The notes: a model not told the origin generated them from the letters alone. DNA of 12,577 nt from an uncultured Actinomycetes bacterium (GCA_903873565.1 CAIQOY010000290.1:1-12577), one strand, 5' to 3'; shown: positions 1 to 7,787, counted from the stretch's first letter. Made by a program: numbers and translations.

Positions 1-692
1 ACCGGCCGCTGACGGCGGACGAGCTGGCCGCGATCCGGCCGCTCCTGCGCCGGCGCGCCGACCTCGAGCCCGTCGCCTACATCGTCGGCGAGGTCGGCTT
101 CCGGCGGCTGACCCTGCAGACCGACGCGCGGGCGCTGATGCCGCGCCCCGAGACCGAGACCCTGGTCGAGGTCGCCCTCGCGCTCCTGCCCCGCGGCGGG
201 CGCCTCGTGGACGTCGGCACGGGCGCGGGGCCGATCGCGCTGTCCGTCAAGCACGAGCGGCCCGACGCCGAGGTGCTCGGCGTCGACGCCTCCGCCGACG
301 CGCTCGCCCTCGCCCGCGCCAACGCCGCGCGGCTCGGGCTCGAGGTCGCCTTCGCCGCCTCGGACCTCCTCGCCGACGCCCCCGGCCCCTTCGACGTGGT
401 CGCCGCGAACCTGCCATACGTGCCCGACGGCGACCCGCGCACCGAGCCCGGGGTGGTGCGCCACGAGCCGCACCTCGCGCTGTGGGGCGGGCCCGACGGG
501 CTGGACCTGATCCGGCGGCTCGTGGCCGCGGCCCCCGCGCGGCTGCGCCCCGGCGGGGCGATCGTGCTCGAGGTCTCCGACGAGCAGGCCGCGGCCGTCC
601 AGGCGCTGCTCGCCGCCGCGGGCTTCGCGGGCGTGGAGCGCCACCGCGACCTGGCCGGCGTCGAGCGCGTGCTGTCGGCCCGGCGCCCCTAG
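1..692 (+). CDS. prmC: Peptide chain release factor N5-glutamine methyltransferase, 5'-truncated
   Basis: PrmC/HemK uses S-adenosylmethionine to methylate the glutamine of the GGQ motif in release factors RF1 and RF2, in the cytoplasm. The reading frame is open at the window start (first full codon at base 3), so the start codon and part of the N-terminal helical domain are missing; about 229 residues remain. Visible landmarks in order are a family-typical block PVAYIVGEVGF, then LMPRPETETLVE, the SAM-binding glycine loop VDVGTGAGPIALSV (about bases 207-248), an acidic strand end VLGVDAS, and the catalytic tetrapeptide at 408-419. That tetrapeptide reads NLPY, not the usual NPPY. The gene ends with TAG at 690-692, 70 bases before glyA. 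PrmC beside the ATP synthase locus is a known actinobacterial arrangement, which supports the call. Family identity is secure; RF substrate specificity is inferred. Confidence 0.93.
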   Translation, partial: RPLTADELAAIRPLLRRRADLEPVAYIVGEVGFRRLTLQTDARALMPRPETETLVEVALALLPRGGRLVDVGTGAGPIALSVKHERPDAEVLGVDASADALALARANAARLGLEVAFAASDLLADAPGPFDVVAANLPYVPDGDPRTEPGVVRHEPHLALWGGPDGLDLIRRLVAAAPARLRPGGAIVLEVSDEQAAAVQALLAAAGFAGVERHRDLAGVERVLSARRP

Positions 693-748
693 GCCGGCGC
701 CGACGGGACGGGCGTCGGTTCCCGATGGTCCCGCGCGCCGAGCGCGCG

Positions 749-754
749 TAGACT
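749..754 (+). promoter_or_regulatory. Putative -10 element (TAGACT) of a leaderless glyA promoter
   Basis: TAGACT fits the TAnnnT pattern of vegetative actinobacterial -10 boxes. Exactly 8 bases separate it from the glyA ATG, so transcription would begin at or within a base or two of the start codon. No Shine-Dalgarno precedes the ATG, which agrees with a leaderless mRNA. An alternating CG tract at 742-748 lies directly upstream and no good -35 box is visible. The same element at the same distance precedes the gene at 2106. Confidence 0.55.
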
Positions 755-762
755 TCCCGGCC

Positions 763-2058
763 ATGGCCACCACCGAGAACTCCATCGAGACCCTGCGCAC
801 CGCGGGACTCGAGTCCGTCGACCCCGAGATCGCCCGCCTGCTCGACGCCGAGCTCGACCGCCAGCGCGACGAGCTCGAGCTGATCGCCTCGGAGAACTTC
901 ACGTGGCCGGCCGTGATGGAGGCCGTCGGCTCCGTGGCCACCAACAAGTACGCCGAGGGCTACCCCGGCAAGCGCTACTACGGCGGCTGCGACGTCGTCG
1001 ACGAGATCGAGACGCTCGCCATCGAGCGCGCCAAGGCCCTCTACGGCGCCGACCACGCCAACGTGCAGCCGCACGCGGGCGCGCAGGCCAACATGGCCGC
1101 CTACCTGGCGCTGCTCCAGCCCGGCGACACGGTGCTCGCCCTGCGCCTCGACCACGGCGGCCACCTGACCCACGGCCACCCCGTCAACTCGTCGAGCAAG
1201 TACTACGACTTCGTGCACTACGGCGTCTCGCCGGAGACCGGCCTCGTGGACATGGAGGACGTCGCCCGCCAGGCGCACGAGCACAAGCCGGCCCTGATCG
1301 TGACGGGCGCCAGCGCCTATCCGCGCACGCTCGACTTCGCCGCCTTCCGCGCGATCGCCGACGAGGTCGGCGCGCGCTTCATGGTCGACATGGCGCACAT
1401 CTCCGGCCTCGTGGCCGGCGGCGAGCACCCGAGCCCCGTCCCGCACGCCGACGTCGTCACCTCGACGGTGCACAAGTCGCTGGCCGGGCCGCGCGCCGGC
1501 TTCATCCTCTGCACCGAGGAGTGGGCGAAGAAGGTCGACTCGGGGCTCTTCCCCGGGCTGCAGGGCGGGCCGCTCTGCCACGGCGTGGCCGGCAAGGCGG
1601 TCGCCTTCGGCATCGCCCAGACGCCGGCCTTCCGGGAGTACCAGCGCCAGATCCGGCTCAACGCGCAGGCCCTCGCGGCGGCGCTGCTCGAGCACGGCCA
1701 GAAGCTGGTCTCCGGCGGCACCGACACGCACCTCGTGCTGCTCGACCTCCAGGACAGCCCGTTCTCGGGCAAGGAGGCCGAGGACCGGCTGCACTCGATC
1801 CACATCACGGTCAACCGCAACTCGATCCCGTTCGACCCGCGGCCCGCGATGGAGACGAGCGGCGTCCGCATCGGCACCCCCGCGGCGACGATGCGCGGCC
1901 TCGACGAGGCCGACTTCTCCGAGGTCGGCCGGATCATCGCCCAGGCCGTGACGGCCGACGCCGACCTCGACGCCCTGCGCGGCGAGATCGACGCGATCCT
2001 CGCCCGCCGGCCGCTCTACGCCGGGATGCGCGGGTTCGGCTCGAACCACTCGGGCTGA
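763..2058 (+). CDS. glyA: Serine hydroxymethyltransferase
   Basis: This is a PLP-dependent cytoplasmic enzyme that converts serine and tetrahydrofolate to glycine and 5,10-methylene-tetrahydrofolate, the main source of one-carbon units. The 431-residue length is normal for the family. In order I see the N-terminal ELIASENF block, NKYAEGYPGKRYYGG, the conserved LDHGGHLTHG stretch, FMVDMAHISGLVAGG, and the PLP-lysine segment TSTVHKSLAGPRAG with Lys238 as the Schiff-base residue. The C-terminal part has NSIPFDPRP and SGVRIGTPAATMRG, as expected. The segment after the lysine reads SLAGPRAG where many family members have TLRGPRGG, a mild variation. The ATG start is supported by the conserved N-terminus and by a -10-like TAGACT 8 bases upstream; there is no ribosome binding site. 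It sits between prmC and the WecA-like gene, each separated by short gaps, and probably has its own promoter. Confidence 0.97.
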   Translation: MATTENSIETLRTAGLESVDPEIARLLDAELDRQRDELELIASENFTWPAVMEAVGSVATNKYAEGYPGKRYYGGCDVVDEIETLAIERAKALYGADHANVQPHAGAQANMAAYLALLQPGDTVLALRLDHGGHLTHGHPVNSSSKYYDFVHYGVSPETGLVDMEDVARQAHEHKPALIVTGASAYPRTLDFAAFRAIADEVGARFMVDMAHISGLVAGGEHPSPVPHADVVTSTVHKSLAGPRAGFILCTEEWAKKVDSGLFPGLQGGPLCHGVAGKAVAFGIAQTPAFREYQRQIRLNAQALAAALLEHGQKLVSGGTDTHLVLLDLQDSPFSGKEAEDRLHSIHITVNRNSIPFDPRPAMETSGVRIGTPAATMRGLDEADFSEVGRIIAQAVTADADLDALRGEIDAILARRPLYAGMRGFGSNHSG

Positions 2059-2091
2059 CCCGGCCGCGGCGGGCGCGTCCCGCGCGCGGGG

Positions 2092-2097
2092 TAGCCT
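2092..2097 (+). promoter_or_regulatory. Putative -10 element (TAGCCT) of a leaderless promoter
   Basis: TAGCCT matches TAnnnT and lies exactly 8 bases before the GTG at 2106, the same geometry as upstream of glyA. The 12-base palindrome CCCGCGCGCGGG at 2079-2090 sits immediately upstream, where the -35/-10 spacer would be. No Shine-Dalgarno is present between 2098 and 2105. Together these suggest a leaderless transcript starting near the GTG. Confidence 0.5.
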
Positions 2098-2105
2098 GAG
2101 GCGCG

Positions 2106-3269
2106 GTGGCCGATACCCTGACCCGGCTCGACGTCTCGCCGTCGGCCCTCTACGCGCTCGTCATCGCCGTGGTCGTGACCGCGGCGCTGACGCCCGTGAT
2201 GATGCGGGTCGCCTGGCGGCTCGGGGTGGTGGACAAGCCCGGCGGGCGGCGCATCCACGACCGCCCGATCCCGCTGCTCGGCGGCGTCGCGATCCTGCTC
2301 GGCATCGTCGCCGCCGTCCTGCCCAACCTCGACGTCGACGAGCGCTACCGGCTGATCCTGATCGGCGCGGCGCTGATCTGCCTGCTCGGCGCGGTCGACG
2401 ACCGGGTCGGGCTGCCGCCCCTCGCCAAGCTCGTCGGGCAGATCGCCTGCGCCGCGATCCCCGTCGCGGGCGGGATGACGATCGACGGGATCACGATCCC
2501 GTTCGTGGAGCCGAGCGCCGTCGCCTTCGGCTGGCTCGCGTACCCCCTGACGATCGTCTTCATCGTCGCGGTGGCGAACGTCGTCAACCTCGCCGACGGG
2601 ATGGACGGCCTCGCCGCGGGGGTCTGCGCGATCAGCGCGCTGACCTTCGCGATCCTCGCGCTGTCCCTCGGCCGCATCTCCGCGGGGGTGCTGGCCGCCG
2701 CGATCTGCGGCGCGTGCCTCGGCTTCCTGCCCTGGAACTTCAACCCGGCGCGGGTCTTCATGGGCGACTCGGGGGCGCTCCTGCTCGGGTTCCTGCTGGC
2801 CTGCGTGTCGATCCAGGGCGTGATGAAGACCGCGGCCGCCCTCGCGCTGGTCTTCCCGCTGGTGGTGCTGCTGGTGCCGATCCTCGACACCTCGTTCGTG
2901 ATCCTCAAGCGGGTCCGCGCCGGCCGCTCGATCGCCAGCGCGGACCGCAGCCACTTCCACCACCGGCTCCTGCGCGTCGGCTACTCGCAGCGGCAGGCCT
3001 GCCTGATGCTCTACGCCTGGTCGGGGGTGCTGGCCGCCTTCGCGCTCGCCGTGCGCCTGTTCCCGTACCGGACCGACGGCGACTGGAACCTCTGGCCCAC
3101 GGTGGGGCTGACCCTGTTCGGGCTCGGGGCCCTGCTCGTCAGCTGGTACGTGGCGACCGCGCTCGAGATCGTCAAGTACCGCCACCTGCGCCGGCTCGGG
3201 CTGGCCCGCGGCGGCGCGGCCGACGGCGACGACCCCGTGCCGCGGCCCTTCGCGCGCGGGCGCTCCTGA
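2106..3269 (+). CDS. wecA: Polyprenyl-phosphate N-acetylhexosamine-1-phosphate transferase (WecA/TagO family)
   Basis: This is a multi-pass membrane enzyme of the glycosyltransferase-4 (MraY/WecA) superfamily. Members transfer a sugar-1-phosphate from a UDP-sugar to undecaprenyl or decaprenyl phosphate, the first lipid-linked step of cell-wall glycan synthesis. The 387 residues include DKPGGRRIHDRPIPLLGG near residues 44-62 and the catalytic NVVNLADGMDGL block with Asp164 and Asp167. They also include FMGDSG with Asp221 and the HFHH histidines at 283-286. The HxHH motif favours the WecA/TagO branch over MraY. Hydrophobic segments run through the whole protein. The GTG start is chosen because a TAGCCT -10-like box lies 8 bases upstream and the first membrane helix follows soon after; a slightly later start is possible. 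In mycobacteria the rfe/wecA gene also lies just upstream of the atp operon. The exact sugar (GlcNAc or another HexNAc) is inferred. Confidence 0.9.
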   Translation: MADTLTRLDVSPSALYALVIAVVVTAALTPVMMRVAWRLGVVDKPGGRRIHDRPIPLLGGVAILLGIVAAVLPNLDVDERYRLILIGAALICLLGAVDDRVGLPPLAKLVGQIACAAIPVAGGMTIDGITIPFVEPSAVAFGWLAYPLTIVFIVAVANVVNLADGMDGLAAGVCAISALTFAILALSLGRISAGVLAAAICGACLGFLPWNFNPARVFMGDSGALLLGFLLACVSIQGVMKTAAALALVFPLVVLLVPILDTSFVILKRVRAGRSIASADRSHFHHRLLRVGYSQRQACLMLYAWSGVLAAFALAVRLFPYRTDGDWNLWPTVGLTLFGLGALLVSWYVATALEIVKYRHLRRLGLARGGAADGDDPVPRPFARGRS

Positions 3270-3310
3270 CCCCGGCCGCCCCCGGGCCCGCCGCCGGGCG
3301 CCGGCCCTGC

Positions 3311-3316
3311 TAGGTT
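3311..3316 (+). promoter_or_regulatory. Putative -10 element (TAGGTT) of the ATP synthase operon promoter
   Basis: TAGGTT is a TAnnnT hexamer in a stretch otherwise nearly devoid of A and T. Transcription would start near 3323-3325 and give a leader of about 37 bases that carries an AGGAG ribosome binding site at 3351-3355. No convincing -35 box is seen. It is the only such element in the 92-base gap before the first gene of the atp cluster. Confidence 0.5.
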
Positions 3317-3350
3317 TCCGAACGCCCGGAGACGGGCCGAGCAGGACACC

Positions 3351-3355
3351 AGGAG
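3351..3355 (+). promoter_or_regulatory. Ribosome binding site AGGAG that positions an ATC start
   Basis: AGGAG is a good Shine-Dalgarno core in a short leader. Six bases (3356-3361) separate it from the ATC at 3362, near-ideal spacing. No ATG, GTG, TTG or CTG occurs in the AtpZ-like frame until the ATG at 3416, which has no Shine-Dalgarno in front. The site therefore decides the start call for the next gene. Confidence 0.6.
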
Positions 3356-3361
3356 ACCACG

Positions 3362-3571
3362 ATCACCACGACGGGACAGGGCGGGGGCCCCGATGCCTCC
3401 GGACTCGCCGCGGGGATGTACGTGATCGCCGGGATCGTGCTCGGGGGGGTCATCGGCACCGCCGTCGGCCTCCTCATCGATCGGCTCGCCCCGGGCATCA
3501 TGGTCGGGTCGACGATCGGGCTCGTGCTCGGCTTCTACCTCCTGTACCTGCGCTACTTCAAGCCCCGATGA
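3362..3571 (+). CDS. atpZ: Small AtpZ-like membrane protein, apparent ATC start
   Basis: The frame encodes 69 residues from ATC at 3362 or 51 from the first ATG at 3416. A hydrophilic Gly/Thr-rich N-terminus is followed by a membrane hairpin: YVIAGIVLGGVIGTAVGLLI, a short polar turn DRLAPG, then a second hydrophobic stretch ending LYLRYFKPR. The glycine-rich first helix, the Asp-Arg turn and the position directly before atpI match the AtpZ/AtpI-type family (ATPase_gene1). Members are accessory to F-type ATP synthase and have been linked to Mg/Ca supply or c-ring assembly. The ATC start is favoured by the AGGAG six bases upstream, and it keeps the residues SGLAAG before the first helix. The stop overlaps the atpI ATG by four bases (ATGA), indicating translational coupling. 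Family placement is by pattern and context only, because the protein is very short. Confidence 0.7.
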   Translation: MTTTGQGGGPDASGLAAGMYVIAGIVLGGVIGTAVGLLIDRLAPGIMVGSTIGLVLGFYLLYLRYFKPR

Positions 3572-3984
3572 CGATGACCCCGACCCGCTACCGGCTCGCG
3601 CTCGCCCTGCGCTTCGCGGCGATCGTCCCGTGCCTCGTCGCGCTGCCCGTCTTCTGGGCCGCGGGCTGGCCGCTCGACGCCTGGGCGCTGTCGGCCGCGC
3701 TGCTCGTCGCCAACATGGCGGTCGCCTTCGGCGCGGAGCTGTTCGCGCGCGGCCGCAGCCAGATCCTGCAGGTCGGGATCGTCGGCGTGTCGCTGCTCTC
3801 GCGCGCCTGGCTGACCTTCGGCGCGCTGTTCATCATCGCCTGGACGTACGACCGCCAGCTCGGGGTCGTCGCCGCCGCCGCCTTCCTCGTCTACTTTACC
3901 GTGGACATGGTCGCCCGCGGGATCAGCCACGTCCTCCTGAAGGACTCCGGGACCGATCCCGCGACCGCCGGGGGCGCCGCGTGA
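3568..3984 (+). CDS. atpI: ATP synthase accessory protein AtpI
   Basis: This 138-residue protein has four predicted membrane segments, roughly residues 12-31, 38-58, 71-88 and 95-113. It is in the usual AtpI position directly before atpB. AtpI proteins are not part of the finished enzyme but assist assembly of the c-ring or the Fo sector. Sequence conservation in this family is low, so the call rests on topology, length, basic residues after helices (for example ELFARGRSQ) and operon position. The ATG at 3568 overlaps the upstream stop (ATGA); a second ATG two codons later is an alternative start. Its own stop overlaps the GTG of atpB (GTGA), so translation is likely coupled on both sides. 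Confidence 0.75.
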   Translation: MTMTPTRYRLALALRFAAIVPCLVALPVFWAAGWPLDAWALSAALLVANMAVAFGAELFARGRSQILQVGIVGVSLLSRAWLTFGALFIIAWTYDRQLGVVAAAAFLVYFTVDMVARGISHVLLKDSGTDPATAGGAA

Positions 3985-4853
3985 CCCGCCGCCTCGCCCT
4001 CGTCGCGCTGGCCCTCGCCGGCGCGCTGCTGATGCCCGGCGCGGCGCTCGCCGAGGGCGGCGAGTTCAAGCCGGTCGACGAGTTCCTCAACGAGTACTGG
4101 GCCTCGTTCGCGCTCGGCCCGCTGACGATCGGCATCTCGAAGCTGGTCGTCTACCTCTGGCTCGGCCTCGCGATCACGATCGTCCTGACCCTCTGGATCG
4201 TGCGCGGCGGCCTGCGCACCCAGCCGGGCCGCACCCAGACCGTGGTCGAGCTGCTCTACACGTTCTCCGAGTCGAACATCGGCCAGGCCACGCTGCCGAA
4301 GGCCGCCTTCGCGCGCTGGTTCCCGTACGTGGCGAGCCTGTTCGTGTTCATCTGGACGCTGAACATGATCAGCTTCATCCCGCTGCCGCTCGACACGCAC
4401 AACCCGCTCTACGGCCCGATCCCCGGCCTGACCCTCTACGCGGCCACCTCGAACCTGTCGGTCACGCTGACCCTGGCGCTGATGACGATCGCGATCTCGC
4501 ACTTCGAGGGCGCCCGCGCCAACGGCGTCTGGCCCTACCTGAAGAGCTGGGTGCCGCCGAGCCCGCCGGCCCTGAAGCCGTTCCTGATCGTGCTCGAGGT
4601 GCTCTCGCAGCTCCTGCGCATCATCTCGCTGAGCGTCCGGCTGTTCGCCAACATGCTCGCCGGCCACCTCCTGATCATCATGTGCATCGGGTTCGTGATC
4701 CTGCTCGGCAAGCTCTTCGTGGCGCCGATCGCGATCCCGATCGCCGTCGTCTTCTGGATCTTCGAGTGGGGCCTCGTGGCGTCGCTCCAGGCCTACATCT
4801 TCGCAATGCTTTCGGGCATCTACATCGGCTCGGCGATCGAGCCGCACCACTAA
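3981..4853 (+). CDS. atpB: F-type ATP synthase subunit a
   Basis: Subunit a is the membrane stator that forms the two proton half-channels against the c-ring. The 290-residue product has the hallmark segment LSVRLFANMLAGHLLI, in which Arg220 corresponds to the essential E. coli aArg210. A C-terminal helix containing FEWGLVASLQAYIFAMLSGIYI holds the conserved Glu and Gln of the channel. The N-terminus looks like a Sec signal peptide: TRR, then a hydrophobic core, then PGAALA before EGGEF, suggesting cleavage after residue 24. The GTG start overlaps the atpI stop; the next in-frame ATG would remove most of that signal-like segment. The N-terminus of subunit a faces the periplasm, so an export signal is topologically sensible. 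A 32-base gap with a strong Shine-Dalgarno leads to atpE. Confidence 0.96.
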   Translation: MTRRLALVALALAGALLMPGAALAEGGEFKPVDEFLNEYWASFALGPLTIGISKLVVYLWLGLAITIVLTLWIVRGGLRTQPGRTQTVVELLYTFSESNIGQATLPKAAFARWFPYVASLFVFIWTLNMISFIPLPLDTHNPLYGPIPGLTLYAATSNLSVTLTLALMTIAISHFEGARANGVWPYLKSWVPPSPPALKPFLIVLEVLSQLLRIISLSVRLFANMLAGHLLIIMCIGFVILLGKLFVAPIAIPIAVVFWIFEWGLVASLQAYIFAMLSGIYIGSAIEPHH

Positions 4854-4868
4854 GCGACCAACCTACCC

Positions 4869-4874
4869 AGGAGG
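4869..4874 (+). promoter_or_regulatory. Strong Shine-Dalgarno AGGAGG for atpE
   Basis: A perfect AGGAGG lies 11 bases before the atpE ATG, in an A/C-rich gap (4854-4885) that looks little structured. It is the only canonical six-base Shine-Dalgarno within the atp cluster; the neighbouring genes rely on overlap or weak sites. This fits the need for about ten or more c subunits per enzyme. Confidence 0.75.
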
Positions 4875-4885
4875 ATCTCGGACAC

Positions 4886-5134
4886 ATGGCACTCACCGAC
4901 CAGGGGCTCGTCGACGCCGCGAAGGCGCTCGCGCTCGGCCTCGGCACCGGCTTCGGCGCGATCGGCCCCGGCGTGGGCGTGGGCTACCTCATCGGCAAGA
5001 CGATCGAGGGCGTCTCCCGCCAGCCGGAGATGCGCAGCGACCTGCAGGGCATGATGTTCCTCGGCCTCGCCCTGACGGAGGCGATCACGTTCTACGCCCT
5101 CCTGATGAGCTTCGTCGCCTTCTTCATCGCCTGA
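4886..5134 (+). CDS. atpE: F-type ATP synthase subunit c (proteolipid)
   Basis: The 82-residue hairpin protein forms the rotating c-ring. Helix 1 contains the glycine-rich GFGAIGPGVGVGYLIGK; the polar loop is RQPE (residues 45-48), which contacts gamma/epsilon. Helix 2 carries the ion-binding Glu65 in LTEAITFY. In Na+-type rings (for example Ilyobacter) the helix 1 motif has Gln where this protein has Val32, and Ser or Thr follows the Glu where this protein has Ala66. The ring is therefore predicted to be H+-coupled. The start ATG is fixed by AGGAGG upstream and by family length. Only four bases separate its stop from atpF. Confidence 0.97.
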   Translation: MALTDQGLVDAAKALALGLGTGFGAIGPGVGVGYLIGKTIEGVSRQPEMRSDLQGMMFLGLALTEAITFYALLMSFVAFFIA

Positions 5135-5138
5135 TCCG

Positions 5139-5690
5139 ATGACGTCGACGATCCTCGCAGAGACGGGCGGCGCCGGGCTGATCCAGCCCGAGCTCGGCCT
5201 CAGCCTGTGGACGCTGGTCACGTTCCTGATCGTGCTCGTGATCCTGCGCAAGTACGCGTTCGGCCGCATCGCGGCGCTCCTCGACGAGCGCCGGGAGGCC
5301 GTGCGCCAGAACCTGCAGGCCGCCGAGGACGCCCGCGAGGAGGCCGAGCGGCTGCTCGACGACTACAAGCAGCAGCTCGCGGCCGCCAAGCGCGAGGCGG
5401 CGGAGATCCTGGAGAACGCCCGCGCCACGGCCACGGAGCAGCAGCGCCAGCTCGTCGAGGAGCTGTCGCAGGAGCGGGAGCGCGGCATCGCCGCCGCGCA
5501 GCAGGCGATCGCCGCGGAGACGCAGCAGTCGCTCGACCGCATCAAGCAGGAGATCGCCGACCTGACCCTGCTCGCCACCGAGAAGGTGCTGGGCCGGGCG
5601 CTCGACGACGCGGAGCAGAAGCGGCTCGTGGAGGAGGCCCTCGCGGGGGTCGACTTCTCGGCGCTGCACGGGGGCAAGGGCGGGGCGTGA
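5139..5690 (+). CDS. atpF: F-type ATP synthase subunit b
   Basis: Subunit b is the peripheral stalk that holds the catalytic head still. The 183 residues start with a short external segment, then one membrane helix (LSLWTLVTFLIVLVIL, about residues 21-36) followed by the basic RKYAFGRI. A long charged coiled coil rich in Ala, Glu, Arg and Gln runs to about residue 160. A short C-terminal region (VDFSALHGG) should contact delta. There is no delta domain fused to it, unlike the mycobacterial b-delta protein, and no second b gene is present here. No Shine-Dalgarno precedes the ATG; translation probably couples to atpE across a four-base gap. The stop overlaps the GTG of atpH by four bases. Confidence 0.95.
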   Translation: MTSTILAETGGAGLIQPELGLSLWTLVTFLIVLVILRKYAFGRIAALLDERREAVRQNLQAAEDAREEAERLLDDYKQQLAAAKREAAEILENARATATEQQRQLVEELSQERERGIAAAQQAIAAETQQSLDRIKQEIADLTLLATEKVLGRALDDAEQKRLVEEALAGVDFSALHGGKGGA

Positions 5691-6229
5691 GCGTCGCGAC
5701 CCCGTACGCCACGGCGCTCTACCAGGCGGCCGACGAGGCGCAGCGCCTCGACGCCGTCGACGAGGGCCTCGCCGCGGTCGCGGACGCCGTCCGCGACACC
5801 CCGGCGCTCGCGCGCGCCCTGGCCAACCCGGCCGTGCCGCGCGAGGCCAAGGGCCGCCTGATCGGCGAGCTCTGCGCGGGGGCCGACGAGATGGTCGCCC
5901 GCTTCCTCGGCGTGCTGCTCGACCACCGCCGGCTGGACGCCCTGTCCGAGATCCAGGGCGTCTTCGCCGACCGCGTGCGGCTCGCCCGGGGCGAGCTCGC
6001 CGTCGAGCTGACGACCGCCGTGCCGATCGACGACGCGACCGCGAAGACGGTCGAGACGCAGCTGCGCGAGGCCACCGGCCTCGACGTGACCATGGATCGC
6101 ACCGTCGATCCCGAGATCCTGGGCGGCGTGGTCCTGCGCGTCCGCGACCGGCTCGTCGACGCGTCGCTCCGGCGCCGCCTCGACCTGCTCGGCCGCGACC
6201 TCCGGGCCGCCCGCATCCCCACCGCCTAA
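5687..6229 (+). CDS. atpH: F-type ATP synthase subunit delta
   Basis: Delta (OSCP-like) joins the peripheral stalk to the top of the alpha/beta head. The 180-residue product begins VATPYATALYQAADEAQRLD, the typical first helix. It has the helical N-terminal domain with LANPAVPREAKGRLI and ends with the conserved DPEILGGVVLRVRDRLVDAS followed by an Arg/Leu-rich helix. The length is standard for a stand-alone delta. The GTG start overlaps the atpF stop (GTGA), implying coupled translation. The TAA stop is the only TAA among the atp genes except atpB. A 22-base gap follows, containing a GGAGA site for atpA. Confidence 0.94.
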   Translation: MSVATPYATALYQAADEAQRLDAVDEGLAAVADAVRDTPALARALANPAVPREAKGRLIGELCAGADEMVARFLGVLLDHRRLDALSEIQGVFADRVRLARGELAVELTTAVPIDDATAKTVETQLREATGLDVTMDRTVDPEILGGVVLRVRDRLVDASLRRRLDLLGRDLRAARIPTA

Positions 6230-6239
6230 TCCGAACGAC

Positions 6240-6244
6240 GGAGA
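6240..6244 (+). promoter_or_regulatory. Ribosome binding site GGAGA for atpA
   Basis: GGAGA lies 7 bases before the GTG at 6252 and supports that start over later in-frame codons. The downstream sequence KLSPDEIATILKSQI is the expected alpha N-terminus. Confidence 0.6.
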
Positions 6245-6251
6245 CGACGAC

Positions 6252-7784
<1,533 letters not shown>

Positions 7785-7787
7785 CAC

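Noticed and set aside
693..762. Glycine riboswitch or other leader control of glyA
   Set aside because: The gap is only 70 bases and the predicted transcript starts at the ATG, leaving no room for a structured leader.
3274..3309. GC-rich partial inverted repeats after the WecA-like gene as a terminator
   Set aside because: Pairing beyond about five bases fails and no U-tract follows; it is indistinguishable from background composition.
3892..3897. TACTTT inside atpI as an internal promoter -10
   Set aside because: It lies within coding sequence, the nearest downstream in-frame ATG would yield only a short piece of AtpI, and the spacing differs from the other elements.
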